Source: Chloroflexota bacterium
GTDB taxonomy: Bacteria; Chloroflexota; Anaerolineae; Anaerolineales; VGOW01
DNA length: 41,734 nt
NCBI GenBank assembly: GCA_016213135.1
Contig: JACRBQ010000133.1
Span: 1 to 41,734 of the forward strand
Direction of reading: 5' to 3'
Shown here: positions 8,746 to 15,441 of the stretch, one piece after another
Numbering within the stretch: position 1 is the stretch's first letter
Layout of the letters: each line of letters begins with the position of its first letter
Position numbers and translations under genes: made by a program
Notes under the pieces: generated by a model
The model's input: only the letters and a program-made list of their open reading frames with translations
Databases searched by the model: none
Told to the model about the DNA's origin: nothing

Positions 8746-9081
8746 ATGCCCAAAGCCGCCTCTGTTGAAGAAGTGTTCGCCTCCATGCCCCAATACTTTA
8801 TGCCGGAACAGGCCGCCGGACTGAACGCCGTGCTGCAGTTGGATATCACCGGCGAGGGCGGGGGCAAGTGGAATTTGACCGTTGCCGATCAGAAGCTGCA
8901 TGTGGCCCGGGGTGTGGCCGCCGCCCCCAGCATGACCCTTACTGTTGCCGCCGCCGACTACCTTTCGCTCATCAACGGCGATGCCAGTCCCATGGCGCTG
9001 TTCATGGCGGGCAAGGTCAACGTTCGCGGCGATATGCAACTGGCCCTTAAACTTCAGACGCTTTTCAATATGCCGTCGTAA
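8746..9081 (+). CDS. SCP2 sterol-transfer domain protein
   Basis: A 111-residue stand-alone SCP2 domain, a small alpha/beta lipid-binding fold. Marks are the strand with GKWNLTVADQKLHV, the MTLTVAAADYLSLINGD segment and the C-terminal FMAGKVNVRGDMQLALKL helix, typical of bacterial SCP2 proteins. It probably binds a hydrophobic ligand in the cytoplasm; the ligand is unknown. The stop overlaps the next start (TAATG), so the two genes are coupled. Confidence 0.85.
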   Translation: MPKAASVEEVFASMPQYFMPEQAAGLNAVLQLDITGEGGGKWNLTVADQKLHVARGVAAAPSMTLTVAAADYLSLINGDASPMALFMAGKVNVRGDMQLALKLQTLFNMPS

Positions 9082-9374
9082 TGGACCGCAAGGAGCTTCG
9101 CCTTAACCAGGCCCTGGGCATTTTCATGGGTTTGTTTGGCGGCTGGATGACCGCCTCGCTGTGGCCCGAGTTGCAGCAGACCATCGGCACCGGCGGCGCC
9201 ATGCTGTGGGGCGCGGCACTGGGCGCCATTGCCGCCTCGCTGGCCCAGTTTGAAGCGGTCGGGCGGCTCGTCACGCGCAACACCAACCGCTTCTTAAACC
9301 TCACTGTGGGCCTGTGCCTGCCGCTGCTGCTGATCCTTGTGCTGTGGTGGGCGCTCCGGCTCTTGGGCCGTTGA
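9081..9374 (+). CDS. Small two-helix membrane protein, unknown function
   Basis: 97 residues. Hydrophobic segments lie at about 10-28 and 36-53, followed by a basic loop (RLVTRNTNR) and a last hydrophobic stretch at about 72-93, so two to three TM helices. I do not recognise the family. The start overlaps the SCP2 stop, suggesting joint translation. It ends 4 bp before the convergent nicotinate phosphoribosyltransferase gene. Confidence 0.65.
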   Translation: MDRKELRLNQALGIFMGLFGGWMTASLWPELQQTIGTGGAMLWGAALGAIAASLAQFEAVGRLVTRNTNRFLNLTVGLCLPLLLILVLWWALRLLGR

Positions 9375-9378
9375 GGTA

Positions 9379-10731
9379 CTACGGCACCGGCTCGAGGTCG
9401 GGGTTGTCGCAGGCGCGGCGGCCCACCTTGGCAAGGTCGCGCCACTCGCCATCTATTTTCACCCGCACCACATCGGCTGTAAAGTCCGACACGGTGGGGC
9501 CGTGGTTGTCGAACAGCGATGACCCCACCGCGTAAATGTCCACCGGCACGGCCAGCTTCTCAAAGCGCGTAATCTTCTCCGGGCTAAACCCCCCCGACAC
9601 CACAATCTTAACGGCGTGGCAATAATCGCGCGCGCGGTCGGTCCATGCCGCGGGCAGGCTCCAGCGTTGCCATGCGTTGTCAATGGCTTGGCGCACGATG
9701 AACACCAGCCGGGGATTCACGCCCAGGTCCAGCGCCGGGTCGCCCAGCGGCGGCACGTTCACGTCGCGCACACTGCCGCTGGTGTCGAGACGCACGCCGT
9801 AGAGCCGATATTTTTCCGCCTCGGCGGTGTCTCCCGCGTCGGTCAACTCGCGGAAGCGCGCAAACATGGTGTCCAGCGTCGCGAGCGAGTCGCTCACCGA
9901 GTCATTGTTGAAATCCACCAATGCGATGCGCGGGATGTGCGCGGGACGCGTGACGGAGAAAGCGAGCATGGCCTCGGCGGTGTCGCCCAAAAAGCATGCA
10001 ATGGCCGCATGGGCCACCGTGCCGCCGCCGGCGCCACCCCACCAGTCGCCCTGCGCGTCGGTGGACACGAAGCGGCTCACGGTTTCCTGATAATCGTGGT
10101 TGAACCGCTGCACGGCGATGTTGTAGGCGTAGCCGTCGGCAGCCTGTACCTCGTGCAGATCGAACCGCGCCGGAAAGAACAGCACGGGCTTGCCGCGCGC
10201 CGCGACGAGCGTGTTGTATACGTTGGTGGCTACGCGGCTGGCGCGGGTGAGGATGCCCAGGGTGGGGGTCTCCAGCAAGGCAAAGTCGCGGTAGCGGCCG
10301 CGGGCGCGAATGACCGGCTGGACGGCGAGCGGGTCGCCGTTGTACCACACAGTGGCCCCGTCGTGCACGGCTTCAACGATGAGGCGGCCCCACGTGCCGA
10401 CAAATCGTCCCTGCGAGTCAATATAGCCGGTGCAACCGCGCAGCATCGCCAGGGCTTTATCCACACCCACCACGATGGTCTTGCCGGGGCGGCGGGTGAA
10501 CCATTGCATTTCCACTTCGAGATCGCCGGTGGCAAGGACCGCCAGTTGCGCCGCCGGCACGTCGGCGAGGCGCGGCGATCGGCCGCTGTAGCGGTAACCC
10601 TGCCCGGCCAGCGTGGCGAGCATCGCGCCGATGTTTTCAAAATACTTGTCGGAATACCACCCGCGGCGCATCCGTTCGAGGTCGAGCTTGAAGGTGTCGT
10701 CGGTGAGACGCGTGCGATCGAAGACAGTCAT
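9379..10731 (-). CDS. pncB: Nicotinate phosphoribosyltransferase
   Basis: A 450-residue NAPRTase-family protein that makes nicotinate mononucleotide from nicotinate and PRPP. Family features: N-terminal LTDDTFKLDLERMRRGWYSD, the middle segment FFPARFDLHEVQAADGYAYN, the phosphate-binding strand VKIVVSGGFSPEKI with VDIYAVGSSLF, and a C-terminal DNPDLEPVP. GGAG precedes the ATG. It is the last gene of a nrtR-nicotinamidase-pncB operon, consistent with recycling of nicotinamide into NAD. Confidence 0.88.
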   Translation of the reverse strand: MTVFDRTRLTDDTFKLDLERMRRGWYSDKYFENIGAMLATLAGQGYRYSGRSPRLADVPAAQLAVLATGDLEVEMQWFTRRPGKTIVVGVDKALAMLRGCTGYIDSQGRFVGTWGRLIVEAVHDGATVWYNGDPLAVQPVIRARGRYRDFALLETPTLGILTRASRVATNVYNTLVAARGKPVLFFPARFDLHEVQAADGYAYNIAVQRFNHDYQETVSRFVSTDAQGDWWGGAGGGTVAHAAIACFLGDTAEAMLAFSVTRPAHIPRIALVDFNNDSVSDSLATLDTMFARFRELTDAGDTAEAEKYRLYGVRLDTSGSVRDVNVPPLGDPALDLGVNPRLVFIVRQAIDNAWQRWSLPAAWTDRARDYCHAVKIVVSGGFSPEKITRFEKLAVPVDIYAVGSSLFDNHGPTVSDFTADVVRVKIDGEWRDLAKVGRRACDNPDLEPVP

Positions 10732-10743
10732 GGATGCTCCGTG

Positions 10744-11805
10744 TTAGCCGGATTGGGGCAGGGCAAGGCCGGGCCACTGCGCAAGGGGGTCGGTAGAACG
10801 GACGATGTGCATTCCGGCGCGGGCAAAGTCTTCGAAGGCCGCATTGGCATCCTCGGTGTAGTCAATGGCGCCGGGCACCACCACGGGCGAGGTGCAGTCT
10901 TCGAGCAGATAAACTTTGTGGGCCAGTTCGGGCCGGCTGCTCAGCAAATCCTGAATCGTCCACGCCACACAGTGGCTCTTGGCTTGCCCGGCGATGACGA
11001 CGGCATCGTAGTTGGCAAGCAGGTTGAGCAGGGTGGTGTTCTTTTGCCCGAGCGGCTCGCCGTGCGCGCCGATCTGCACCTCGGGGCCGATGACTGAATA
11101 GTGTTCAGTGAGCGGGTGGCTGCCTTTGATCTGAAACTGCGGCTCGCTGCGGCGGGCCAGGCTGTGGAAGAACACGGCTTCTTCAAATGCCGGCACCAGG
11201 GCGTGCCCGATGCCGCCAAGCATGGCATGATAGGGCCACACGGTGAGGGCGTACTTGCCGCCGCGCTGGAGGGCAGCGGTGTAATGCTCCAAATGGCGGA
11301 GCATGTATTTTGTGCTGACGCCGAGCGCCTCGGCCAGCGCCGGGTTGAACTTCCAGCGGCCTTGCTCCACGTCTTCCAACGAGATGAGGGTGTAGGGGGC
11401 CGGGTGCCTGCCTTCGGCATCGACGAAAAACACGGCATGGAAAATTTGCATGGCCTGGTGGGTGTCGAGGGTGGGGCAAAGGGTGGTGATGCGGCCCAGG
11501 TTGCGATAGATGAACTCGCACAGGCGGCGGTTGTCGTCCACTGCGCCCGTGCCGGATCGGCTTCCCACGTAAAGCTCAAACTCCGGGATGCAAAACGTGT
11601 TCTGCACGTCTACAGCCAGCAGGCAGAGTCTGAAGGTGTCGGCGTCGGCAGGTTGGAGGTGATGTTCGGTTGCCCACGGCTCGGCTTCTGCCGCGCGTTG
11701 TTTATACGGCACGCGCCAAACCTGGCCGACTTTGCTGCCGTCGAAGTGCGGCGGAATGGGAAGCTCGCTCTTCATAAAAGGCTGGGTCATATCGGTTTCT
11801 TTCAC
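10744..11805 (-). CDS. pncA: Nicotinamidase (isochorismatase-like cysteine hydrolase)
   Basis: A 353-residue cysteine hydrolase. The catalytic Asp lies in [10 protein letters not shown], a probable Lys in FQIKGSHP, and the nucleophile Cys in [13 protein letters not shown], as in the isochorismatase superfamily. It is longer than classical nicotinamidases of about 200 residues, with an extended N-terminus and internal insertions. Its place between nrtR and pncB supports deamidation of nicotinamide to nicotinate. The GTG at 11805 overlaps the nrtR stop (GTGA); an ATG at 11790 is an alternative start. Confidence 0.82.
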   Translation of the reverse strand: MKETDMTQPFMKSELPIPPHFDGSKVGQVWRVPYKQRAAEAEPWATEHHLQPADADTFRLCLLAVDVQNTFCIPEFELYVGSRSGTGAVDDNRRLCEFIYRNLGRITTLCPTLDTHQAMQIFHAVFFVDAEGRHPAPYTLISLEDVEQGRWKFNPALAEALGVSTKYMLRHLEHYTAALQRGGKYALTVWPYHAMLGGIGHALVPAFEEAVFFHSLARRSEPQFQIKGSHPLTEHYSVIGPEVQIGAHGEPLGQKNTTLLNLLANYDAVVIAGQAKSHCVAWTIQDLLSSRPELAHKVYLLEDCTSPVVVPGAIDYTEDANAAFEDFARAGMHIVRSTDPLAQWPGLALPQSG

Positions 11806-12488
11806 GGAAACAACCGCCGGGCTTTGACTTCGGCCACGGCGTCGGTGCGATAGCGGTAGAGTTGGGCGCGTGGCCCCACCTGACCGGAGCGATATTTGCC
11901 GGTTTCTTCGATGACGTTAGCCTCGAGGAGGCGGCGGCGGAAGTTGCGCTTGTCCAGCGGTTCGTCGAGGATGATTTCGTAGGCGGCTTGCAACTCAGCC
12001 AGCGTGAACTCGTCGGATAGCAACTCGAAGCCCACGGCGGTGTATTCGAGTTTGTAGCGCAGACGCCGCAGGGCATAGGCCAGGATTTGTTTGTGATCGA
12101 AGGCCAACTCCGGCAGGCTGGGCATGGTGTGCCAGCGAGCTTCAGCGGCGTCGTCGCCGGCGTGCGGCGGGGGCTGGGCGGCAGTGATGAGGGCAAAATA
12201 GGCTACAGTGACCACGCGCCCGCGCGGGTCGCGCCTGGGATCGCCAAAGGTGTAGAGCTGTTCGAGAAACACATCTTTGATCCCAGTCTCTTCCAGCAAT
12301 TCGCGGCGGGCGGCGGCATCCAGCGACTCGTCGGCGCGGACGAAGCCGCCGGGGATGGCCCAACGGCCCTTATAGGGGAGGGCAGCACGGCGGATGAGCA
12401 GTGTTTCGAGTTGGCCTTCCCGCAGCCGGAAGATCACCACATCCACAGTCAGGGCGGGGCGGTCGGGGGGGAAATAGCCGGTGGTCAT
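11802..12488 (-). CDS. nrtR: NrtR-type Nudix transcriptional regulator of NAD metabolism
   Basis: 228 residues with an N-terminal Nudix domain (about 10-140) and a C-terminal winged-helix domain (about 150-225), the NrtR architecture. The Nudix box is complete (G-x5-E-x7-REL-L-EE-T-G from Gly48), so hydrolase activity may be kept, unlike some NrtRs. The C-terminal part with [20 protein letters not shown] and [18 protein letters not shown] matches the family DNA-binding helices. NrtR proteins repress NAD genes and respond to ADP-ribose. Here it heads an operon with nicotinamidase and pncB, and a palindrome sits on its own promoter. Confidence 0.88.
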   Translation of the reverse strand: MTTGYFPPDRPALTVDVVIFRLREGQLETLLIRRAALPYKGRWAIPGGFVRADESLDAAARRELLEETGIKDVFLEQLYTFGDPRRDPRGRVVTVAYFALITAAQPPPHAGDDAAEARWHTMPSLPELAFDHKQILAYALRRLRYKLEYTAVGFELLSDEFTLAELQAAYEIILDEPLDKRNFRRRLLEANVIEETGKYRSGQVGPRAQLYRYRTDAVAEVKARRLFP

Positions 12489-12498
12489 TGCCGTTTCC

Positions 12499-12547
12499 TA
12501 ATAGTGTGTATCTGACACGATTATAGCCCATTGGCAGTTTCTGTCAA
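12499..12547 (-). promoter_or_regulatory. Promoter and NrtR-like operator of the NAD-salvage operon
   Basis: Reading on the minus strand, TTGACA (12547-12542), a 16-nt spacer and TATAAT (12525-12520) form a near-perfect sigma-70 promoter. A palindrome at 12499-12523 (TAATAGTGT, 7-nt centre, ACACGATTA; one mismatch between 9-nt arms) covers part of the -10 box and the start site. It contains the GTGT...ACAC halves found in known NrtR sites, so it is probably an autoregulatory operator. Confidence 0.75.
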
Positions 12548-12569
12548 TGGGGTCAATTAGAGTTACAAT
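12528..12569 (+). promoter_or_regulatory. Second inverted repeat and plus-strand promoter candidate
   Basis: 12528-12550 is another palindrome: 10-nt arms CCATTGGCAG / CTGTCAATGG around TTT, with one mismatch. It sits in the spacer and -35 box of the nrtR promoter. On the plus strand CTGTCA (12541-12546), 17 nt and TACAAT (12564-12569) could be the promoter for the gene at 12593. The two promoters overlap back to back. Confidence 0.5.
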
Positions 12570-12592
12570 CGCCGCCCAGGGAGGACATGAAA

Positions 12593-13198
12593 ATGGCGGA
12601 TGATGTTGAACCACTGCTGATAAACGGCAAGCGCGTCCAGCGCAAATTGCTGGAGATGCGGCCCACGCAACGCTGCCTCACGACCGAGTGCCAGTCGTAT
12701 TGCTGCTCGGGCGGGGTGTGGGTGGACCTTGCCGAGAAGGGAAAGATTCTGGCGAGCGCGGCGCAGGTGAAGCCTTATTTGCCGCCGGAGCGCCGCGACG
12801 AATCGAAATGGTTTGACGGCGTGCAGGAGGATGATGTCGATTTTCCGTCGGGCCGGGGCGAGGGGACGGCGGTGGTGATCGACCTCACGCACAAGGCCGG
12901 CGCCACGTGCATTTTTCTGCGCCCCGAGGATCGCTACTGCGCTCTTCAGTTTTCCAGCATTGCTCGCGGTGAGCACCCGTGGACGCTCAAGCCGTTTTAT
13001 TGCGCGCTACACCCCATCACCACCGAGGGCGACAGCGTGGAGTTGGACGACGAGAACGAGATTTACGCCGAGGGCGGCCATTGCCAGCGCGAGGCCGGCG
13101 CGCCGATGCCGCTGTACATTACTTTTGAAGGCGAGTTGCGGTTGGTGCTGGGCGATTCGGGCTATGAAGAGTTGAAGCGCGCCGCCGAGGCGTTATAG
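12593..13198 (+). CDS. Cysteine-cluster protein (DUF3109/YkgJ-like)
   Basis: About 201 residues. Cysteines occur in clusters: CLTTECQSYCCSGG near the N-terminus, then ATCIFLRPEDRYCALQ and LKPFYCALHPI, a pattern of putative metal-binding (Zn or Fe-S) proteins such as YkgJ and DUF3109. The ATG at 12593 was chosen over 12587 because GGGAGG then has an 8-nt spacing. The biochemical role is unknown. It is transcribed divergently from the NAD-salvage operon with overlapping promoters, which may hint at joint control. Confidence 0.65.
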   Translation: MADDVEPLLINGKRVQRKLLEMRPTQRCLTTECQSYCCSGGVWVDLAEKGKILASAAQVKPYLPPERRDESKWFDGVQEDDVDFPSGRGEGTAVVIDLTHKAGATCIFLRPEDRYCALQFSSIARGEHPWTLKPFYCALHPITTEGDSVELDDENEIYAEGGHCQREAGAPMPLYITFEGELRLVLGDSGYEELKRAAEAL

Positions 13199-13199
13199 C

Positions 13200-13700
13200 T
13201 TACCCGAACGCCATCTTCAACTTCCCCTCGGCGTTATACCAGTAGCGCCCGAAGAAGGGTGCGTCACCCTCGGCCATAGCCAGCACTTTGGGCAATAGCA
13301 CCGGCAAGTCCTCGACGAGGTCGAGTTTCGCAACGTCGTCGAATGGAACCCACTCCAGCGCCCCCTCGGCGCCGGCGCGCGTTTCGCGGCCCTCGGCGGC
13401 GGCGGTGAACACAAACAGGGCAATGCCTGCCGCTTGCGCCGTGTCGATCGTCACCGCGCCGCAAAAACGCAAATCGCCAATCGCCAGCCCCGTTTCTTCC
13501 TCAATCTCCCGCCGCGCCGCTGAAGCCAAATCCTCGCCGCGTTCCACGTGCCCGCCTACGCCGTTGTATTGGTTGGCCCAAATGCGTTTGGTGGGTGCTC
13601 CTTTGAGCAACAGCACCTCGCGCCCGTGAGTGATGAAACACAACACGCGCGGGACGACTTGATAGCGGTCGGGGTGAACCCCTTGTTCGGCGGCGGGCAT
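13200..13700 (-). CDS. Nudix hydrolase (MutT-like)
   Basis: 166 residues from the ATG at 13700. A full Nudix box (GGHVERGEDLASAARREIEE continuing ETGL) has the catalytic Glu residues in place. The C-terminal FFGRYWYNAEGKLK resembles 8-oxo-dGTPase-like MutT members, suggesting nucleotide sanitation, but the substrate cannot be fixed from sequence. The start sits 7 nt downstream of a TATAAT box without room for a Shine-Dalgarno sequence, so a leaderless mRNA is likely. The longer frame to 13754 would cross that promoter. Confidence 0.82.
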   Translation of the reverse strand: MPAAEQGVHPDRYQVVPRVLCFITHGREVLLLKGAPTKRIWANQYNGVGGHVERGEDLASAARREIEEETGLAIGDLRFCGAVTIDTAQAAGIALFVFTAAAEGRETRAGAEGALEWVPFDDVAKLDLVEDLPVLLPKVLAMAEGDAPFFGRYWYNAEGKLKMAFG

Positions 13701-13707
13701 GCCGGAG

Positions 13708-13755
13708 ATTATACCCTTGCTCCTGTTTGCATCCTCCGCCCTCCCCGTGTACACT
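13708..13755. promoter_or_regulatory. Divergent promoters for leaderless Nudix and ParA genes
   Basis: On the minus strand, TATAAT (13713-13708) is followed by 7 nt and then the Nudix ATG. On the plus strand, TTGCAT (13727-13732), a 17-nt spacer and TACACT (13750-13755) are followed by 7 nt and the ParA ATG at 13763. Both spacings put the transcription start at or next to the start codon. Confidence 0.65.
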
Positions 13756-13762
13756 CAGTGGC

Positions 13763-14533
13763 ATGACCCGAATCATCGCCATTGCCAACCAAAAGGGCGG
13801 CGTGGGAAAAACCACCACCACCGTCAACCTCGGCGCGGCCCTGCTCGAGCGCGGGCGGCGCGTGCTGGTGGTGGACCTCGACCCGCAAGCCTCGCTCACC
13901 CTGGCCCTCGGCCTCGACGGCGACTCGCTCCCGGAAACGATCTACTCCGCCATGATGTCAACCGTGAAGGGCGACGAGCCTGCGTCGGCCCCGGTCGTAC
14001 AGCCCACCGCCTCGGGCCTCGACCTACTTCCGGCCAACATCGAACTGTCGCAAGCCGAATTCGACCTTACCCGCGAGCCGCTCGGCATCTATGCCCTGCG
14101 CGACGCGCTGGCCCAGTTCGCCGTTGCCTACGATTACGTGTTGCTCGATTGCCCGCCCTCGCTGGGCATCCTTACCGCCAACGCCCTCGCCGCCGCGAGC
14201 GAAGTGCTTATTCCGCTGCAAGCCGACTATCTCGCCCTCAAAGGCGTGGAACTGCTCCTCAAAACCATCGGCAAGTTGCAAAAGCGCGCCAACCCGGCCC
14301 TGGCCGTGCGCGGCATCGTGCTCACCATGGCCGACCTGCGCACCCTGCACGCTCGCGAGGTGGTCGAGGCCGCGCGCGAAACCTTCGGCGCCACCGTCCC
14401 CGTATTCGACGCCATCATCCACCTCAACGTGCGCCTCAAAGAAGCGCCGCTGGTGGGGCAGAGCATTCTGGCCTACGCCGGCGACAGTCCCGGCGCGCAC
14501 GGCTACCGCGCACTGGCACAGGAGATCGACTGA
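13763..14533 (+). CDS. ParA/Soj-family partitioning ATPase
   Basis: A 256-residue deviant-Walker ATPase. Walker A is NQKGGVGKTTTTVNLG near the N-terminus, A' is VLVVDLDPQASLT, and Walker B is YDYVLLDCPPSLG. It carries no N-terminal HTH, as in Soj/type Ib ParAs. Such proteins bind DNA in ATP form and position chromosomes, plasmids or protein cargos. There is no parB or parS-like gene next to it. Its stop overlaps the start of a Pro-rich protein gene (TGATG), which is the best candidate for a partner. The start is ATG 13763, apparently leaderless. Confidence 0.9.
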   Translation: MTRIIAIANQKGGVGKTTTTVNLGAALLERGRRVLVVDLDPQASLTLALGLDGDSLPETIYSAMMSTVKGDEPASAPVVQPTASGLDLLPANIELSQAEFDLTREPLGIYALRDALAQFAVAYDYVLLDCPPSLGILTANALAAASEVLIPLQADYLALKGVELLLKTIGKLQKRANPALAVRGIVLTMADLRTLHAREVVEAARETFGATVPVFDAIIHLNVRLKEAPLVGQSILAYAGDSPGAHGYRALAQEID

Positions 14534-14976
14534 TGAAACGCGCCTCGCTCAAAACCGCTAAAGTGCCCGCGTCGCCCTCGGCGGCAAACAAGGATGTGAC
14601 CGATCGTTTGTTGGATCGCGAGCCTGCGCCGCGACCCCGGGCAAAGAGAGCCAGGCCAACGGGGGCCGCCGCCTTCCCCGCACCACCCACCGAGCCGCTC
14701 CCGTACATTCCCTACCGCACCGCGCCCCAACCCTCTGCCGCGCCTCCACCCGGCCCCACGCCCAAGCCCAAGCCGCCTGCGCTGCCGGATCAGCCGGCTC
14801 CACTCGACGAGCCGCTCGGGCTGGCAATGGCTCGCACACGCGCCGCCGTGGAATCACTGCGCGAGGCGGCGAACACGGCCCCGGCGCGGTTCGATGTAGC
14901 CGTCCGTTACCGGCTCGACGCACTGGCGCATCACCTCGAGCAGGTGACGCAATTCCTCGCCCAGCGGAATCCATAA
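14533..14976 (+). CDS. Pro-rich protein, putative ParA partner, unknown family
   Basis: 147 residues. The N-terminus is basic (MKRASLKTAKVP). Residues about 30-95 are low-complexity, rich in Pro, Ala and Arg (TPKPKPPALPDQPAPLDEP). A C-terminal helix of about 45 residues (from about 98) carries charged residues: RTRAAVESLREAANTAPAR and LDALAHHLEQVTQFLAQ. It overlaps parA by 3 nt, so the two are translated together. It has no ParB-like or HTH domain. A basic N-terminus plus linker plus helix would suit an adaptor that stimulates the ATPase, but that is inference. Confidence 0.7.
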   Translation: MKRASLKTAKVPASPSAANKDVTDRLLDREPAPRPRAKRARPTGAAAFPAPPTEPLPYIPYRTAPQPSAAPPPGPTPKPKPPALPDQPAPLDEPLGLAMARTRAAVESLREAANTAPARFDVAVRYRLDALAHHLEQVTQFLAQRNP

Positions 14977-14980
14977 CCGC

Positions 14981-15010
14981 TTGACTCCGTTTCCGTCCCT
15001 GTGGCATAAT
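14981..15010 (+). promoter_or_regulatory. ileS operon promoter
   Basis: TTGACT (14981-14986), an 18-nt spacer and CATAAT (15005-15010) lie about 25 nt upstream of the T-box stem I. This places the start site just before the leader RNA. Confidence 0.7.
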
Positions 15011-15153
15011 CCCGCCACAATCGAAACAAACAGCAACGATGGAGACGAGTACGCGCCGGTAGCCTCTTCAGCGAGCCTGGGAACGGTGCAAGCCGGGCAG
15101 TAGCGCCGCGCGGAAAATCACTCCGGAGCTGCGAAGTGAAAGTGGTTGGTAGT

Positions 15154-15209
15154 TAGTCGTTGGTCGTTGGCAGCCGTGCCGGCGACCAGCCGCTAACAAC
15201 CAACGACTA
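15154..15209 (+). repeat. Heptamer-repeat hairpin inserted in the T-box leader
   Basis: TAGTCGTTGGTCGTTGG (15154-15170) pairs with CTAACAACCAACGACTA (15193-15209): a 17-bp stem with two mismatches. The left arm is made of GTTGGTAG/GTCGTTG-like units, the same kind of simple heptamer seen elsewhere in the window. It sits where a T-box stem II would be. Confidence 0.75.
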
Positions 15210-15326
15210 GTAGCAATCGCCGAGGGCGCGCCCCGTTACCAAAGCGCAGGTGTGATAGCACCTGACCGAGAGGCTGCGCAGCCTTTGGAAGCGCGGCAAG
15301 CAGGGTGGTACCGCGGGAGCGCACTG

Positions 15327-15361
15327 CGCCCTCGTCCCTGATTTGGGATGAGGGCGTTTTT
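15327..15361 (+). terminator. T-box terminator hairpin
   Basis: CGCCCTCGTCCC and GGGATGAGGGCG form a 12-bp stem with one G-A mismatch position and a 6-nt loop, followed by TTTTT. It competes with the antiterminator that holds the T-box sequence. Confidence 0.88.
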
Positions 15362-15369
15362 GTTTATAG

Positions 15370-15430
15370 CCATCAGCTTTCAGCTCTCGGCGTTCAGCCG
15401 AGCCACACCCGCTGACCGCTGATCGCTGTC
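15370..15430 (+). repeat. Short heptamer repeats between T-box and ileS
   Basis: CAGCTTT-CAGCTCT and CGCTGAC-CGCTGAT-CGCTGTC units flank a small perfect hairpin (CTCGGC / GCCGAG with loop GTTCA). The ileS Shine-Dalgarno sequence AAGGAG follows immediately. Confidence 0.7.
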
Positions 15431-15441
15431 AAGGAGCACGA

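Larger units (their letters stand above)
15035..15361 (+). promoter_or_regulatory. T-box riboswitch (tRNA-Ile) controlling ileS
   Basis: A transcription-attenuating T-box leader. Stem I begins near 15035 with GATGGAGACGAGTA. The distal stem has GCGAGCCTGGGAACGGTGC. The specifier region reads GGAAAATCACTCCGGAGCTG, giving specifier codon ATC (15117-15119), i.e. isoleucine, which matches the downstream gene. The conserved T-box is AGCAGGGTGGTACCGCGG (about 15299-15316); its TGGT (15306-15309) would pair with the tRNA-Ile ACCA end. The competing terminator follows at 15327-15361. Uncharged tRNA-Ile should therefore turn on ileS. The middle part contains a heptamer-derived hairpin. Confidence 0.92.

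Noticed and set aside
13699..14532. Plus-strand frame through parA leading into the Pro-rich gene
   Set aside because: The part over parA is a shadow; only the segment from ATG 14533, which overlaps the parA stop, is supported.
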